Position numbers and translations under genes: made by a program. The notes beneath the pieces are model-generated. The model was not told the DNA's origin, searched no databases, and saw nothing but the letters and a program-made list of their open reading frames with translations. This document shows, piece after piece, positions 9,316 through 19,547 of a stretch of DNA of 64,000 bases. The stretch comes from Desulfovibrio sp. ZJ369 (GTDB taxonomy: Bacteria; Desulfobacterota; Desulfovibrionia; Desulfovibrionales; Desulfovibrionaceae). How positions within the stretch are numbered: the first letter of the stretch is position 1; every line of letters starts with the position of its first letter. The DNA lies in NCBI RefSeq assembly GCF_011039085.1, contig NZ_JAAKEI010000005.1:57648-121647 (forward strand). The letters are read 5' to 3'.

Positions 9316-9975
9316 ATGTCTTTAGTTCCCATGGTCATTGAAACCACAGGCCGTTCCGAACGGGCCTACGATATTTATTCCAGGCTGCTCAAGGATCGCA
9401 TCGTGCTTCTGGGCTCCGAGGTCAACGACACGGTGGCCTCGCTGATCTGCGCGCAGTTGCTCTTTCTTGAATCCCAGGACCCGGAAAAGGAAATCAACCT
9501 GTACATCAATTCGCCGGGCGGCTCGGTCACCGCGGGCCTGGCCATTTACGACACCATGCGTTTCATCTCCTCGCCGGTTTCCACGGTGTGCATGGGCCGG
9601 GCGGCCAGCATGGGCGCTTTTCTGCTGGCCGCAGGCGAGCCTGGCATGCGTTTTGCATTGCCAAATAGTCAGATTATGATCCATCAGCCATCGGGCGGTT
9701 TTCAGGGGCAGGCCACGGATATTGAAATCCACGCCCGCGAGGTGCTGCGCCTCAAGGAGCGGCTTAACCGCATGCTGGCGGAAAACACCAAACGGCCGTA
9801 TGAGGACGTGGTCAAGGCCACAGAGCGAGACAACTTCTTGACTCCTGAGGAAGCCAGGGAACTCGGCATCATCGACCGGGTGCTGGTTTCCCGCCGGGAC
9901 GCGGCAGCCGCCGGCACGCGCGACGAGCTCATGGAGAGCGACCGCCGCCCCGCGGCGCAGGAAAAGAGCGAATAA
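9316..9975 (+). CDS. clpP: ATP-dependent Clp protease proteolytic subunit
   Basis: The serine peptidase barrel of ClpXP. The 219-residue protein has the triad S98 (GRAASMGA), H123 (IMIHQPSGG) and D172 ([10 protein letters not shown]). The N-terminus [25 protein letters not shown] begins at ATG 9316, as in typical ClpP; the open frame extends further upstream but not as recognisable protein. clpX follows after only 3 bases, so the two subunits are made together. The C-terminus is slightly long and charged. Confidence 0.97.
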   Translation: MSLVPMVIETTGRSERAYDIYSRLLKDRIVLLGSEVNDTVASLICAQLLFLESQDPEKEINLYINSPGGSVTAGLAIYDTMRFISSPVSTVCMGRAASMGAFLLAAGEPGMRFALPNSQIMIHQPSGGFQGQATDIEIHAREVLRLKERLNRMLAENTKRPYEDVVKATERDNFLTPEEARELGIIDRVLVSRRDAAAAGTRDELMESDRRPAAQEKSE

Positions 9976-9978
9976 GTT

Positions 9979-11271
9979 ATGGGCGATACCCAAAATCCCG
10001 TGGTCAATGAGCCGTTGCGCTGCTCCTTCTGCGGCCGCAGCGAGCTTGAGGTGCGCAATCTCATTGTCCAGGACACTGCGAGCATTTGTGACAGTTGCGT
10101 CAAGGCCTGCAACGAGATAATTGCCCGCGATCAGCTGAAAAGCCCTGAAAGCGAGGAACGCCTGCTTTCGCCGCAGGAGATCAAGGAACGCCTGGACGAG
10201 TACGTCATCGGGCAGCACGAGGCCAAGAAGATTCTCTCCGTGGCCGTGCACAACCACTATAAGCGCGTCTTTTACGCATCCTCCCTGGGCGACGGGGTGG
10301 AACTGGAAAAGAGCAATATCCTCCTGGTGGGCCCTTCGGGCAGCGGCAAGACCCTGCTGGCCAAGACCCTGGCCAGGGTTTTGCGCGTGCCCTTTGCCAT
10401 TGCCGACGCCACCACCCTTACTGAGGCCGGTTATGTGGGCGAGGATGTGGAAAACATCCTGGTGCAGCTTCTGCAGAATGCGGACTATGATCTGGAGGCC
10501 GCCAGCAAGGGCATCATCTATATTGATGAAATCGACAAGATCTCGCGCAAGGGCGACGGCCCTTCCATTACCCGGGACGTGTCCGGCGAGGGCGTGCAGC
10601 AGGCGCTGCTGAAGATCATTGAGGGCACCGAGGCCAGCATCCCGCCCAAGGGCGGGCGCAAGCATCCGCAGCAGGAATTTATCCGCATGAACACGGGCAA
10701 TATTCTGTTCATTGTGGGCGGCGCGTTTGTGGGCCTGGATAAAATTGTGGAATCGCGCATGAGCGGCAGTTCCATGGGCTTCGGGGCCAAGGTGCGCGCC
10801 AGCAGGGATGTGCCGCTCGCCGAGCTGCTGGAAAAGATCCATCCGCAGGACCTGGTCAGGTTCGGCCTGATCCCGGAATTTGTGGGCCGCATCCCGATCA
10901 TCACCCATGTGGACGAGCTGGACGAGCCGGATCTGGTGCGGATCCTCACGGAACCCAAAAACGCCCTGGTGCGCCAGTATCAGAAGCTTTTTGAGCTGGA
11001 CAACGTGACTCTGCGCTTCACGCCCAACGCGCTCAAAGCCATTGCCGCCAGCGCCATTGAGCGCAAGACCGGCGCGCGCGGCCTGCGCAACGTCATGGAA
11101 AAGATCATGCTCGACATCATGTTCAGGCTGCCCTCCATGCCCAATGTGAAGGAATGTCTGATCAACCGCGCAGTGATCGAAAAAGGCAAGGAGCCGGTGC
11201 TGCTCTATGGGGACGGCGGCGAGGCCGTGAGCGGCGAGCCGTTCCTGGACGTCAGGGACAAGGCTTCATAG
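9979..11271 (+). CDS. clpX: ATP-dependent Clp protease ATPase subunit ClpX
   Basis: The AAA+ unfoldase that feeds substrates, including ssrA-tagged proteins, to ClpP. 430 residues: zinc-binding domain with C15, C18, C37 and C40; Walker A GPSGSGKT at 118-125; Walker [11 protein letters not shown] near 180; sensor and C-terminal domain after about 320. It is translationally close to clpP. The stop TAG (11269-11271) is shared with the first bases of a palindromic repeat (TAGAGC), so the gene end coincides with the repeat end. Confidence 0.98.
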   Translation: MGDTQNPVVNEPLRCSFCGRSELEVRNLIVQDTASICDSCVKACNEIIARDQLKSPESEERLLSPQEIKERLDEYVIGQHEAKKILSVAVHNHYKRVFYASSLGDGVELEKSNILLVGPSGSGKTLLAKTLARVLRVPFAIADATTLTEAGYVGEDVENILVQLLQNADYDLEAASKGIIYIDEIDKISRKGDGPSITRDVSGEGVQQALLKIIEGTEASIPPKGGRKHPQQEFIRMNTGNILFIVGGAFVGLDKIVESRMSGSSMGFGAKVRASRDVPLAELLEKIHPQDLVRFGLIPEFVGRIPIITHVDELDEPDLVRILTEPKNALVRQYQKLFELDNVTLRFTPNALKAIAASAIERKTGARGLRNVMEKIMLDIMFRLPSMPNVKECLINRAVIEKGKEPVLLYGDGGEAVSGEPFLDVRDKAS

Positions 11272-11333
11272 AGCGTTTTGCTAGATCATTTTGCTTTTGA
11301 AATTGAATAAGTTCAAAAGCAAAATGCTCTAGA
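11270..11333. repeat. AGAGC-family palindromic repeat after clpX
   Basis: It begins AGAGCGTTTTGC at the clpX stop and ends AAAATGCTCTAG. The arms ATTTTGCTTTTGAA and TTCAAAAGCAAAAT pair perfectly around ATTGAATAAG. It looks like two copies with different outer arms merged. It may terminate clpPX transcripts before lon. Bases 11334-11581 up to lon hold no other feature I can name. Confidence 0.8.
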
Positions 11334-11581
11334 GAAAAGACGCTTTGCAGCACTGGCGCGCTCAGGGCTGTGCGTAGAGGTCGTGCCGCCTTCGGCCCGG
11401 ATTGGATTCGAGCCGCGCAAAGGCCGGATTTGCAGGCGGCCCTTTTCGGTATCCCTCTTTTTCCGGCAGCGAACGAAATCCAGATGGAGAAACAGCCCCT
11501 CAGGGGCAGATGACGCTGAGACGGGTTTTCGCGGGGCACAGCCGGTCGCTGCACCCCGCCGACGCCTTTCGGGGAGAAAAT

Positions 11582-14017
11582 ATGTCTGACGCAGTGCGCG
11601 GGGAAGCCTTTCAGGAACTGCCGGTCATGCCCTTGCGGGAAGTGGTCATGTTCCCCCGTTCGATCATGCCGCTTTTTGTGGGGCGTGAAGCTTCCATCAA
11701 AGCCATAGAGGCGGCGCAGGCCTCCCACAGCAAACAGATATTTCTGGTGGCCCAGCGCGAGCCGGATCTGGAAAAACCGGATGCCGCGGATCTCTGCGCC
11801 GTGGGCGTGGTCAGCAAGGTACTGCAGATGCTGCGCCTGCCCGACGGCACCATCAAGGTTCTTTTTGAGGGCTTGCATCGCGCCTGCTGGAGCGATCTGC
11901 GCGTGGCGGAGCACAGCGCCGTTGTTCGCGTGTATGCCCTGCAAGAAAGCGAAAGCCGGCCGGATGAAAGAGAAGCCCTGACGCGCGCCACGCACGAGGC
12001 CCTGGAAGAATACGGCAAAAGCAACAAAAAAATTCCCCAGGAGGCCATACTCTCCATCCTGGCCCTGCATGATCCCGGTCCCCTGGCTGACGCCATTGTG
12101 CCGCATTTGAAAGTGGACTACCGCAAAAAGCAGGATGTCCTGGAACGCGCGGATGTCACCGAGCGCCTGGAGCTGGCCTACGAGCTTTTGCAGGGCGAAG
12201 TGGCCCTGGCTTCCGTGGAAAAAAGGATCAAGAACCGCGTCAAGGTCCAGATGGAGCGCAATCAGCGCGAGTACTACCTCAACGAGCAGATCAAGGCCAT
12301 CAACAAGGAAATGGGGCGTGAGGACGATCCCCAGGCGGAAGTGCAGGAGCTTGAGCAGAAACTCAAGGGCCGCGACATGCCCGAGGAGGCCCGCCAGAAA
12401 GCCTTGTCCGAGGTCAAGAAGCTGCGCTGCATGCCGCCCTCGGCCGCAGAATACACGGTAGTGCGCAATTATGTGGATTGGATTCTGGATCTGCCCTGGA
12501 ACGATCTCAAGCAGATTGATATCGACATTGAAAAGGCCCGCGCCATTCTGGACGGCGATCACTACGGTCTGGAAAAGCCCAAGGAGCGGATTCTGGAATA
12601 TCTGGCCGTGCAGAAGCTTTCGCACGGCCTGAAAGGGCCGATCCTCTGTTTCGTGGGGCCGCCCGGCGTGGGCAAAACCTCCCTGGCCAAGTCCGTGGCC
12701 AAGGCCACGGGCCGGGATTTTGTGCGCCTGTCCCTGGGCGGCGTGCGCGACGAAGCCGAGATCCGCGGCCATCGCCGCACCTATGTGGGCGCGCTGCCGG
12801 GCAAGATTATCCAGTCCCTGAAACGGGTCAAGTTCAACAATCCCTTGTTCTGCCTGGACGAAGTGGACAAGATGACTTCAGACTACCGCGGCGATCCGGC
12901 CTCGGCGCTCCTGGAGGTGCTGGATCCGGAGCAGAACCACGCTTTCATGGATCATTATCTGGATCTGGAATATGATCTTTCCAGGGTCTTTTTCATCACC
13001 ACGGCCAATTCCCTGCATACCATTCCGGTCCCCTTGCTGGATCGCATGGAGATCATTGAGCTCAACAGCTATCTGGAAACGGAAAAACGGCATATTGCCC
13101 GGCATTTCCTCCTGCCCCGCCAGATAGCGGAGCACGGCTTGCGGGAAGGCAATATGCGCGTGTCGGAAAACGCGCTGCTGGAGATCATCCGCTCCTATAC
13201 GCACGAGGCCGGGGTGCGCAATCTGGAGCGGGAAATTGCGGCCCTTTGCCGCAAAACAGCCATCCGTCTTGTGGAAGAGAATGATCCGGAAAAGTGCGTC
13301 TCCATTTCGCGGCAGAGCCTTGCAAGTTTTTTGGGCGTCAAGAAATACCGCCACGAGGAACGCGAGGACGAACCGCAGGTGGGCGTCTGCGCGGGCCTGG
13401 CCTACAATCAGCGCGGCGGCGAGATTCTGCTGGTGGAAACCAGCCTGATGAGCGGATCGGGCCATGTGGTGATTACGGGCCAACTGGGCGAGGTGATGAC
13501 CGAATCGGCCAAGGCCGCGCTTTCCTATGTGCGCTCGCGCGCGGAAGTGCTGGGCCTGGACCCGCGTTTTTACCGCAAGGTGGACATCCATGTGCATGTG
13601 CCCGCCGGGGCCACGCCCAAGGACGGCCCGTCGGCGGGCATCACGCTGGCCACGTCGATCACCTCGGCCCTTTTGGGCATTCCGGTGCGCAACGATGTGG
13701 CCATGACCGGCGAAATATCATTGCGCGGCCGGGTGCTGCCCATCGGCGGGCTGCGCGAGAAGTTGCTGGCAGCGCGCCGCAGCGGCATTAAAAAAGTGAT
13801 TATGCCCAAGGACAACGAAAAAGATCTCAAGGAAGTGCCCGACGAGGTGCTCAAGGATCTGAAAATCGTTTTTGTGGAACATGTGGACGATGTTCTGCCG
13901 CATGCCCTGGACGCCTCGCCGGAGGCAATCTTCTCCGGCCGGAGCGAAGCCCGGCCCATCTGCCGCTCCCTGCGATCGGGCCACGATAACGGCGAGAAGA
14001 GCCAGCCCGCGCAGTAA
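11582..14017 (+). CDS. lon: ATP-dependent protease Lon
   Basis: A homohexameric AAA+ serine protease that degrades misfolded and regulatory proteins. 811 residues: LAN substrate-binding domain (about 12-205), coiled coil, AAA+ module with Walker A GPPGVGKT at 359-366 (and [19 protein letters not shown]), and a proteolytic domain with the Ser684/Lys727 dyad (DGPSAG; REK). The ATG at 11582 follows GGGGAGAAAAT and yields the usual start before [16 protein letters not shown]; the upstream open frame is not Lon-like. It converges on hisA with a palindromic repeat between. Confidence 0.97.
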   Translation: MSDAVRGEAFQELPVMPLREVVMFPRSIMPLFVGREASIKAIEAAQASHSKQIFLVAQREPDLEKPDAADLCAVGVVSKVLQMLRLPDGTIKVLFEGLHRACWSDLRVAEHSAVVRVYALQESESRPDEREALTRATHEALEEYGKSNKKIPQEAILSILALHDPGPLADAIVPHLKVDYRKKQDVLERADVTERLELAYELLQGEVALASVEKRIKNRVKVQMERNQREYYLNEQIKAINKEMGREDDPQAEVQELEQKLKGRDMPEEARQKALSEVKKLRCMPPSAAEYTVVRNYVDWILDLPWNDLKQIDIDIEKARAILDGDHYGLEKPKERILEYLAVQKLSHGLKGPILCFVGPPGVGKTSLAKSVAKATGRDFVRLSLGGVRDEAEIRGHRRTYVGALPGKIIQSLKRVKFNNPLFCLDEVDKMTSDYRGDPASALLEVLDPEQNHAFMDHYLDLEYDLSRVFFITTANSLHTIPVPLLDRMEIIELNSYLETEKRHIARHFLLPRQIAEHGLREGNMRVSENALLEIIRSYTHEAGVRNLEREIAALCRKTAIRLVEENDPEKCVSISRQSLASFLGVKKYRHEEREDEPQVGVCAGLAYNQRGGEILLVETSLMSGSGHVVITGQLGEVMTESAKAALSYVRSRAEVLGLDPRFYRKVDIHVHVPAGATPKDGPSAGITLATSITSALLGIPVRNDVAMTGEISLRGRVLPIGGLREKLLAARRSGIKKVIMPKDNEKDLKEVPDEVLKDLKIVFVEHVDDVLPHALDASPEAIFSGRSEARPICRSLRSGHDNGEKSQPAQ

Positions 14018-14069
14018 AGCGAACGGGATCCGCACTGCCAGGCGCGCGTTTCGCCTGAATGCCGACTTT

Positions 14070-14103
14070 AGAGCGGTTGCCGTTTTCAACAGCAAACCGC
14101 TCT
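14070..14103. repeat. AGAGC-family palindrome between lon and hisA
   Basis: AGAGCGGTT...AACCGCTCT with an inner GTTTTCAAC core, bounded by TA on both sides. The same 34 bases occur at 39569-39602 and, inverted, at 52056-52089. It sits between two convergent genes (lon and hisA) and is placed to act as a bidirectional terminator. Just before it, GCGTTTCGCCTGAATGC (14046-14062) resembles an inner hairpin of the element at 42762. Confidence 0.85.
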
Positions 14104-14156
14104 AAAAGCAGGCATATTTTCATTGCGCCACGCCCGCAGCAGTGCGGCGGCGGCCG

Positions 14157-14906
14157 TCAGGCGCGGCTTGCGGCCATTTGCGCGTCGATCCAGGCGTTGG
14201 CTTCTTCCAGAGTGAGCGTGCCTTCGTACAGGGCGCGGCCGCTCACAGCGCCGATCAGATTGGTGGTGCGCGTCAGGGGATAGAGCTTTTGCACGTCAGC
14301 CAGGGTGGCCACGCCCCCGGCGGCAATGACCGGCATCCGGGCGAGCCGGGCCAGATGTTCCAGGGCGGGCAGGTTGACGCCGCACTGCATGCCGTCGCGC
14401 TCAATGTCCGTATAAATGATGAAGGCCGCGCCCTGTTCCTGCAACCGGGGCAGCACGTCGTCCACGGTCAGGCCCGTGTCCGTGGCCCAGCCCCGGCTTT
14501 TGAGGCGTCCGGCATCGGCATCCAGCGAGACGCCGATGCGCCCGGGAAAAGCGCGGCAGAGCCCGGTGAACAGCTCTGGTTGCTCCAGGGCCAGAGTGCC
14601 GATGATCAGGCGCGTGACGCCCGCTTCCAGATAGGCTTCAGCCGTGGCCATGTCCCGGATGCCGCCGCCCAGCTGCACGGGGATGGCGAGCTCTCGGCAA
14701 ATGCGCTGCACAATGGCGCGACTGCGGGCCGCGCCGTCAAACGCGCCGTCCAGATCCACCACATGCAGCCAGCGCGCGCCGCGCGCCTCCCAGGCTTTGG
14801 CGGCCGCAACCGGATCCGCGGCAAAAACCGTGCTTTCATGCGCGCGTCCCTGTTTGAGACGCACGGCCTTGCCGTCCTGTATGTCCACTGCGGGAAAAAG
14901 AATCAT
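14157..14906 (-). CDS. hisA: Phosphoribosylformimino-5-aminoimidazole carboxamide ribotide isomerase
   Basis: Catalyses the Amadori isomerisation (fourth step) of histidine synthesis. The 249-residue TIM barrel has catalytic D8 (FPAVDIQDG) and the second catalytic aspartate at 129/131 (GVSLDAD), with phosphate-binding loops [11 protein letters not shown] and VIAAGGVAT. The start overlaps the upstream lipoprotein gene by four bases (ATGA). It is the last gene of the guaB-to-hisA minus-strand run. hisB lies two genes upstream; the other his genes are not in the window. Confidence 0.96.
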   Translation of the reverse strand: MILFPAVDIQDGKAVRLKQGRAHESTVFAADPVAAAKAWEARGARWLHVVDLDGAFDGAARSRAIVQRICRELAIPVQLGGGIRDMATAEAYLEAGVTRLIIGTLALEQPELFTGLCRAFPGRIGVSLDADAGRLKSRGWATDTGLTVDDVLPRLQEQGAAFIIYTDIERDGMQCGVNLPALEHLARLARMPVIAAGGVATLADVQKLYPLTRTTNLIGAVSGRALYEGTLTLEEANAWIDAQMAASRA

Positions 14907-15562
14907 AAACCGAGATCCTTGACAGCCTTGCGCATGCCGTCCACGGTCAGATCTTCGGCCGTGACCCAGGCGCCGCCGCGCTTGAAGAAAGAGCCCACAG
15001 TGAGCAGGTTTTCGGTCAGGCCCACCTGCTTTTCCTCATAAATGGAGCGGTTCATCAGCGTGCCTTCGTCCACCTTGAGCAAAAAGAACTCCGCGCGCAC
15101 ATGCGCGGATTGCGTAACCCCGGCCCTGGAGCCCTCGCGCTCGTGCCAGTCCAGCACTTGCGGGATCAGCAAAAGCTGCGCGCCCTGTTTCTTGCCGTAG
15201 TCAATCCAGCGGGGCAGGGCCTGCGGCTGCTCGGAACTGTGAAAGGTGGTCAGATCCGGAGGCAGATTCTGGGGGGCGATGAAGGTGTACTGGCGCCTGG
15301 TGTCGGTCATCAGCACATGGCGCAACTGCATGTCCAGGGCCAGGAGCATGTCGTGCGGGATGCGGCCCTGATCTTCGGGGATGCGCCCCACAATAAGCTG
15401 GCTGGCGTTGATCGGCTGGGTGAAGGGCGCCACGGATATGGCGTACTTGGCCGAAATGGGCCGCGGCACGTCCGCCGTGCTGCGCGGGCGGCGCGAGCAG
15501 GCCCCGGCGGCCAGCGCCAGGCAGAGAAGACACAAAACGAGCATATACAGGCGAGATCGCAT
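14903..15562 (-). CDS. Putative lipoprotein of unknown function
   Basis: 219 residues. The start at 15562 gives [26 protein letters not shown], a lipoprotein signal with lipobox AAGAC and the acylated Cys near residue 22. The mature part ([22 protein letters not shown]... [16 protein letters not shown]... [15 protein letters not shown]) resembles envelope lipoproteins that assemble a beta-rich periplasmic domain, but I cannot name a family. Its start overlaps the hisB stop by one base (TGATG) and its stop overlaps hisA, so it is cotranslated with histidine genes, with no obvious functional reason. A longer frame upstream overlaps hisB and is rejected. Confidence 0.8.
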   Translation of the reverse strand: MRSRLYMLVLCLLCLALAAGACSRRPRSTADVPRPISAKYAISVAPFTQPINASQLIVGRIPEDQGRIPHDMLLALDMQLRHVLMTDTRRQYTFIAPQNLPPDLTTFHSSEQPQALPRWIDYGKKQGAQLLLIPQVLDWHEREGSRAGVTQSAHVRAEFFLLKVDEGTLMNRSIYEEKQVGLTENLLTVGSFFKRGGAWVTAEDLTVDGMRKAVKDLGL

Positions 15563-16161
15563 CAGTCCAGACCTCCTTTGGTGCTTCTGATGGTTGTGCC
15601 CTGGATCCGCATGGCCTGATTCAAGGCAAGACCCAGGCCCTTTGCCGCTGATTCCAGCAGATGATGGCCGTTTTTGCCGTACAGAAAGGCCACATGCAGA
15701 TTGCAGCGCGCGCCGCTTGCCAGAGCTTTGTAGAATTCGCGCCAAAGGTCTTTTTCCTCTCCGGCCAGGATCGGCGGCAAAAGTGTGTCGCCGCGCCACT
15801 CCAGCCAGGGGCGGCCGGAAAGATCCACGGTCACTTCCGCCAGAGCTTCATCCATGGGCACGCGGCCGTAGCCCACTCTGGCGATGCCCGTTCTGTCGCC
15901 CAAAGCCTCCAGCAGCGCCGCGCCCAGGGTCAGGCCCACGTCTTCGGCGCTGTGATGGGCGTCCACATCCATATCCCCCTGGCAGGAAATCTGCAAATCC
16001 ATGCCCGCCCAAAAGGCGGTAAGAGTCAACATGTGATCCAGCAGACCGAAACCGGTGCTGATCCGGGTTTGGCCGCGGCCGTCCAGGTTCACTTCCAGCC
16101 GGATGCGGGTCTCCGCGCTTTGCCGCTCTCTGGCGGCAGTGCGAGACGCCATTGCGCTCAT
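15562..16161 (-). CDS. hisB: Imidazoleglycerol-phosphate dehydratase
   Basis: Dehydrates imidazole glycerol phosphate, step six or seven of histidine synthesis depending on numbering. The 199-residue monofunctional enzyme has both manganese-binding HHxxE motifs, [10 protein letters not shown] and [10 protein letters not shown], plus FGLLDHML. There is no fused HAD phosphatase domain, so histidinol phosphatase must be elsewhere. The start overlaps the tatC stop by four bases, and the stop overlaps the lipoprotein start. Confidence 0.96.
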   Translation of the reverse strand: MSAMASRTAARERQSAETRIRLEVNLDGRGQTRISTGFGLLDHMLTLTAFWAGMDLQISCQGDMDVDAHHSAEDVGLTLGAALLEALGDRTGIARVGYGRVPMDEALAEVTVDLSGRPWLEWRGDTLLPPILAGEEKDLWREFYKALASGARCNLHVAFLYGKNGHHLLESAAKGLGLALNQAMRIQGTTIRSTKGGLD

Positions 16162-17333
16162 GCTTCCTCCGCGCCTGTGGCGTCGTTTTTCTTTTTCTCA
16201 GGATCGGGCGTCCGTTTCTTGCGGCCGAACAGGGCGGCCACGCCGATGCTGAGTTCATAGAGCAGAATCATGGGGCAGGCCATGAGCAGTTGCGAAACCA
16301 CATCCGGGGGCGTGAGAATGGCCGCCACCACAAAAATGGCCAGGACTGCGTAACGCTGGGCCTTGCGCATCATGGCCGCGGTGACCAGGCCCATGCGCGA
16401 CAGAAAAAAGGCGAACAGCGGCATTTCAAAGATCAGGCCGAAGGCCAGGATCAGCTTGAGCACAAAATCCAGATAATCGCTGATCTTGGGGATGACCACA
16501 ATGGTGCTGGTGGAAAAGCTCACGAAAAAACTGAAGGCATAGGGAAAAACCACAAAATAGCAGAACGCCCCGCCGCAGATGAAAAAGAAGGCCGAAACCA
16601 CGGCAATGGGGATGATCAGCCGTTTTTCGTTCTCATAAAGACCCGGAGCGATGAATGACCAGATCTGATAAAAAATCACCGGACTGGACACGAACACGCC
16701 CGCGATGAAAGCGATATACATGCGGGTGAAAAAGCCTTCGGGCAGGGTGGTGTACTGCGCGTGGGAACCGGGAGGCAAGACGGCAATCAGAGGATTGACC
16801 AGGGCGTTGAAAATGGGGTCCACCACAGCCCAGCACGCCAGAAAGCCAAGCCCCACGGCAATGCAGCAGCGCACCAGGCGCATACGCAGCTCGCCCAGAT
16901 GTTCCATAAGGCTCATGGGTTCGGGCTCTTGCTCCTGCGGCACGGCGGGCGTTTGCCCCTCGTCCGGGGCCGGCGGCCCGGCTGGCGGCGCGGGCACAGG
17001 CGCGGAACTCTCCGACGCGGCGGAAGAGCCGGGCGGCGACGGCGGCTCTGGGGGACCGCCTGCCGCTTCTTCCGGCAAAGCGTCCCGGTGTGCGTCCGTG
17101 AAGGGCGAGGCGTTGTCGTCCGGCTCCGCTGCGGGAGCAACAGATCCGTCAGGCGCGGCCCCCGGAATCACTGAAGGCGCGGCAGAGTTTTCCGGCTGCC
17201 ATTTCGGCCCGGAAAGCATCTGCGCCGTGAATTCCGCCGGCGCGTTTTCAGCAGCGGCGGGCTGGCTTTTGTCCTTGGTTGCGCCGCTTTCGGCGGGCGG
17301 ATCCAAAAGGCTGTCTTTCTCCGGCCCGCTCAT
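16158..17333 (-). CDS. tatC: Twin-arginine translocase TatC with a long N-terminal extension
   Basis: TatC recognises twin-arginine signal peptides in the inner membrane. Residues 140-360 form the six-helix core: [47 protein letters not shown], and [22 protein letters not shown]. Before it lie about 139 residues rich in Pro, Ala, Glu and Ser with no transmembrane segment, so the protein has 391 residues against about 250 in most TatC. The ATG at 17333 overlaps the tatB stop (ATGA), which supports translation of the extension. An internal start nearer the core cannot be excluded. The charged tail ends [13 protein letters not shown]. Confidence 0.94.
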   Translation of the reverse strand: MSGPEKDSLLDPPAESGATKDKSQPAAAENAPAEFTAQMLSGPKWQPENSAAPSVIPGAAPDGSVAPAAEPDDNASPFTDAHRDALPEEAAGGPPEPPSPPGSSAASESSAPVPAPPAGPPAPDEGQTPAVPQEQEPEPMSLMEHLGELRMRLVRCCIAVGLGFLACWAVVDPIFNALVNPLIAVLPPGSHAQYTTLPEGFFTRMYIAFIAGVFVSSPVIFYQIWSFIAPGLYENEKRLIIPIAVVSAFFFICGGAFCYFVVFPYAFSFFVSFSTSTIVVIPKISDYLDFVLKLILAFGLIFEMPLFAFFLSRMGLVTAAMMRKAQRYAVLAIFVVAAILTPPDVVSQLLMACPMILLYELSIGVAALFGRKKRTPDPEKKKNDATGAEEA

Positions 17334-17881
17334 GCTTTGTCGCCCTTGTGGGAGGTTGCAGGATCCTGTGCTTCGCGCCCGGATCCGCCCTCGGCTTCGG
17401 CTCTGGCCCGCTCCACGGCTTGGGCCAGGGGACTGCCCTCAGGCGGCGCAACAGCGCCCGGCCGTGGCTCGTCCAAGTCTGCCTGGCTTTGTTCGGAGGC
17501 AACGGATGGCGAAGTGGGGGCCTCGCGCATGGTTTCGGAGTCCGGAGTGGCGGCGGATACCGGCGCGGCAGTGTCGGCAGCGCCCACAGCGTCTGAAGGG
17601 CCGGGTGTGGCAGCGTCGGAAGAGGCATCCGCGGTCGGGGCCTTGGCCGCTTCGGCTTCGGCCGCGGCTTTTTGGGCTTTTTCGGCCTCTTTTTTACGTT
17701 TTTCCTGCTCTTCCTGTTCCACTTCGGCATTCAGGGTGCGCTGAAAGTCCGTGGAGACCCTGCGGAATTCGCCCATAGCTTTGCCCAGGGTGCGGGAAAT
17801 GCTCGCCAGGCTCTTGGGGCCGAGCACAATCAGGGCCACCACCAGGATGACCAGGAGCTCCGTGCTGCCTATTCCGAACAT
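17330..17881 (-). CDS. tatB: Sec-independent translocase TatB (TatA/B family)
   Basis: An inner-membrane partner of TatC. 183 residues: an N-terminal transmembrane helix (MFGIGSTELLVILVVALIVLGP), the FG-type hinge, an amphipathic helix (SLASISRTLGKAMGEFRRV), a charged coiled stretch (EQEEQEKRKKEAEKAQK) and a long low-complexity Ala/Pro/Ser tail. TatB rather than TatA is inferred from the Glu near position 8, the long tail and the pairing with tatC. It starts 12 bases after the guaA stop. Confidence 0.92.
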   Translation of the reverse strand: MFGIGSTELLVILVVALIVLGPKSLASISRTLGKAMGEFRRVSTDFQRTLNAEVEQEEQEKRKKEAEKAQKAAAEAEAAKAPTADASSDAATPGPSDAVGAADTAAPVSAATPDSETMREAPTSPSVASEQSQADLDEPRPGAVAPPEGSPLAQAVERARAEAEGGSGREAQDPATSHKGDKA

Positions 17882-17893
17882 TTCGCCTCCTTC

Positions 17894-19438
17894 TTATTCC
17901 CATTCTATGGTGCTGGGCGGTTTGGAGGACACATCATAGACCACGCGATTCACGCCCTTGACCTCGTTGATGATCCGGCCGGACATGCGCTCAATGAGCT
18001 CCGCGGGCAGGCGCGCCCAGTCCGCGGTCATGGCGTCCACGCTGTCCACCACGCGCAGGGCGATCACATGCTCATAGGTGCGGCCGTCGCCCATCACGCC
18101 CACGGTCTTGAGCGGCAGAAGCACGGCGAAACCCTGCCAGACCTTGCGGTACCAGCCGGATTCGCGCAGCTCCTCCTGGACGATTTTATCGGCCAGGCGC
18201 AGGATCCGCAAGCGCTCTTCGGTCACTTCGCCGAGCACGCGGATAGCCAGGCCGGGACCCGGAAACGGATGCCGCCAGACAATGGAATCCGGCAGGCCGA
18301 GCTCCACCGCCACCTTGCGCACTTCATCCTTGAACAGCTCGCGCAGGGGCTCAATGAGCTTGAGTTTCATGCTTTCCGGCAGGCCGCCCACATTGTGATG
18401 GCTCTTGATCACCGCGCTCGGTCCCTTGTGCGACACGGACTCGATAACGTCGGGGTACAGCGTGCCCTGGGCCAGAAAGTCCACCTGAGGCAGCTTTTTG
18501 GCTTCCTCGTCAAAAATCTCGATAAAGGTATGGCCGATGATCTTGCGTTTTTTTTCGGGGTCCTCAACGCCCCTGAGCCGCGAGAGAAAGCGATCCTGGG
18601 CCTGCACAAAGGTGAGATTGAGATCGAAATGCTCGCGCAGATAACTGACGACCTCCCGGCCTTCCCCCAGGCGCAAAAGGCCGTTATCCACAAAGATGCA
18701 GTGCAGCCGCCTGCCGATGGCCCGGTGCAGCAGCACTGCCACCACCGTGGAATCAATGCCGCCGGACAAGGCGCAGACCACATGGCTGTCCCCCGCCTGT
18801 TCGGCCGCTTCCCTGATGACCCGTTCCACAAAAGAGGACATGGTCCAGTCAGGCCGGATGCCGGCAATTTTGAACAGAAAATTTTGCAGAATACGCTCGC
18901 CGTCCACGCTGTGGTGCACTTCGGGGTGAAATTGCACGGCGTAGATCCGGCGTTGCTCGTCGGCCATGGCCGCCACGTCCAGGCTGGGCGTGCGGCCGGT
19001 GATCGCAAAGCCCGGCGGCGGGGCAAGGACTTTATCGCCGTGGCTCATCCAGACCCGGCTCGGACTGTCGGCTGCCAGGCCGTCCCAGAGCGCGCAGGGC
19101 GCGCACAGCGTCAGGTCGGCAGGGCCGTATTCCCGCGTCTGGGATTGGGCCAGTCGCCCCCCCAGGTTCAGGGCCAGCAACTGCATGCCGTAGCAGATGC
19201 CTAGCACCGGCACGCCAAGCTCAAGAAAGCCCGGATCCAGGGTGGGGGCGTCAGCCTCGCCCACGCTGGCAGGCCCGCCGGAAAGGATCAGGGCCGAGGG
19301 CCGCATGGCCGCCACCTGCTCTGCTGTGGCCGCGCAGGAGTGGATTTCGGAATAGACCCCGGCCTCGCGCACGCGGCGGGCAATGAGTTGGGTGACCTGG
19401 GAGCCGTAGTCGATGATGATGACCTTGCTGTGCGCCAC
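17894..19438 (-). CDS. guaA: GMP synthase (glutamine-hydrolysing)
   Basis: Converts XMP to GMP using glutamine. 514 residues: class I amidotransferase domain (C82 in GICYGMQ; His and Glu in FHPEVHHS), ATP pyrophosphatase domain with P-loop SGGIDST, and the C-terminal dimerisation domain ending in [19 protein letters not shown] chose GTG at 19438 because AGAAGGAG (19444-19451) lies ideally upstream; the in-frame ATG at 19489 lacks a comparable site. guaB lies upstream with a palindromic repeat between. Together they convert IMP to GMP. Confidence 0.96.
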   Translation of the reverse strand: MAHSKVIIIDYGSQVTQLIARRVREAGVYSEIHSCAATAEQVAAMRPSALILSGGPASVGEADAPTLDPGFLELGVPVLGICYGMQLLALNLGGRLAQSQTREYGPADLTLCAPCALWDGLAADSPSRVWMSHGDKVLAPPPGFAITGRTPSLDVAAMADEQRRIYAVQFHPEVHHSVDGERILQNFLFKIAGIRPDWTMSSFVERVIREAAEQAGDSHVVCALSGGIDSTVVAVLLHRAIGRRLHCIFVDNGLLRLGEGREVVSYLREHFDLNLTFVQAQDRFLSRLRGVEDPEKKRKIIGHTFIEIFDEEAKKLPQVDFLAQGTLYPDVIESVSHKGPSAVIKSHHNVGGLPESMKLKLIEPLRELFKDEVRKVAVELGLPDSIVWRHPFPGPGLAIRVLGEVTEERLRILRLADKIVQEELRESGWYRKVWQGFAVLLPLKTVGVMGDGRTYEHVIALRVVDSVDAMTADWARLPAELIERMSGRIINEVKGVNRVVYDVSSKPPSTIEWE

Positions 19439-19512
19439 AAAAACTCCTTCTGCGAAAATCCGTGGATTCAAGCGATCCCGGCGCGTCATACCCGGCGCGG
19501 GCGGGGCTGCCT

Positions 19513-19547
19513 AGAGCGTTTTGCTCATGAAATTAGCTAAACGCTCT
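19513..19547. repeat. AGAGC-family palindrome between guaB and guaA
   Basis: AGAGCGTTT and AAACGCTCT arms enclose TGCTCATGAAATTAGCT. Both ends read CTAG outward. On the minus strand, the guaB stop codon TAG (19546-19548) is formed by the element's own edge. Because it lies within an otherwise tight operon, it could attenuate guaA relative to guaB. Confidence 0.85.

Noticed and set aside
8966..11581. Heat-shock (sigma32 or CIRCE) promoters before clpP and lon
   Set aside because: Expected from knowledge of these genes, but no box pair with acceptable spacing or inverted repeat was found.
17672..19204. 510-codon plus-strand open frame opposite guaA
   Set aside because: guaA is a complete match on the other strand; the plus frame is a shadow.
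19513..19547. Treating the AGAGC hairpins simply as ordinary intrinsic terminators
   Set aside because: They lack T-runs, recur with near-identical sequence, have TA at both borders and appear in composite forms, which fits a mobile family better; a terminator role may be secondary.
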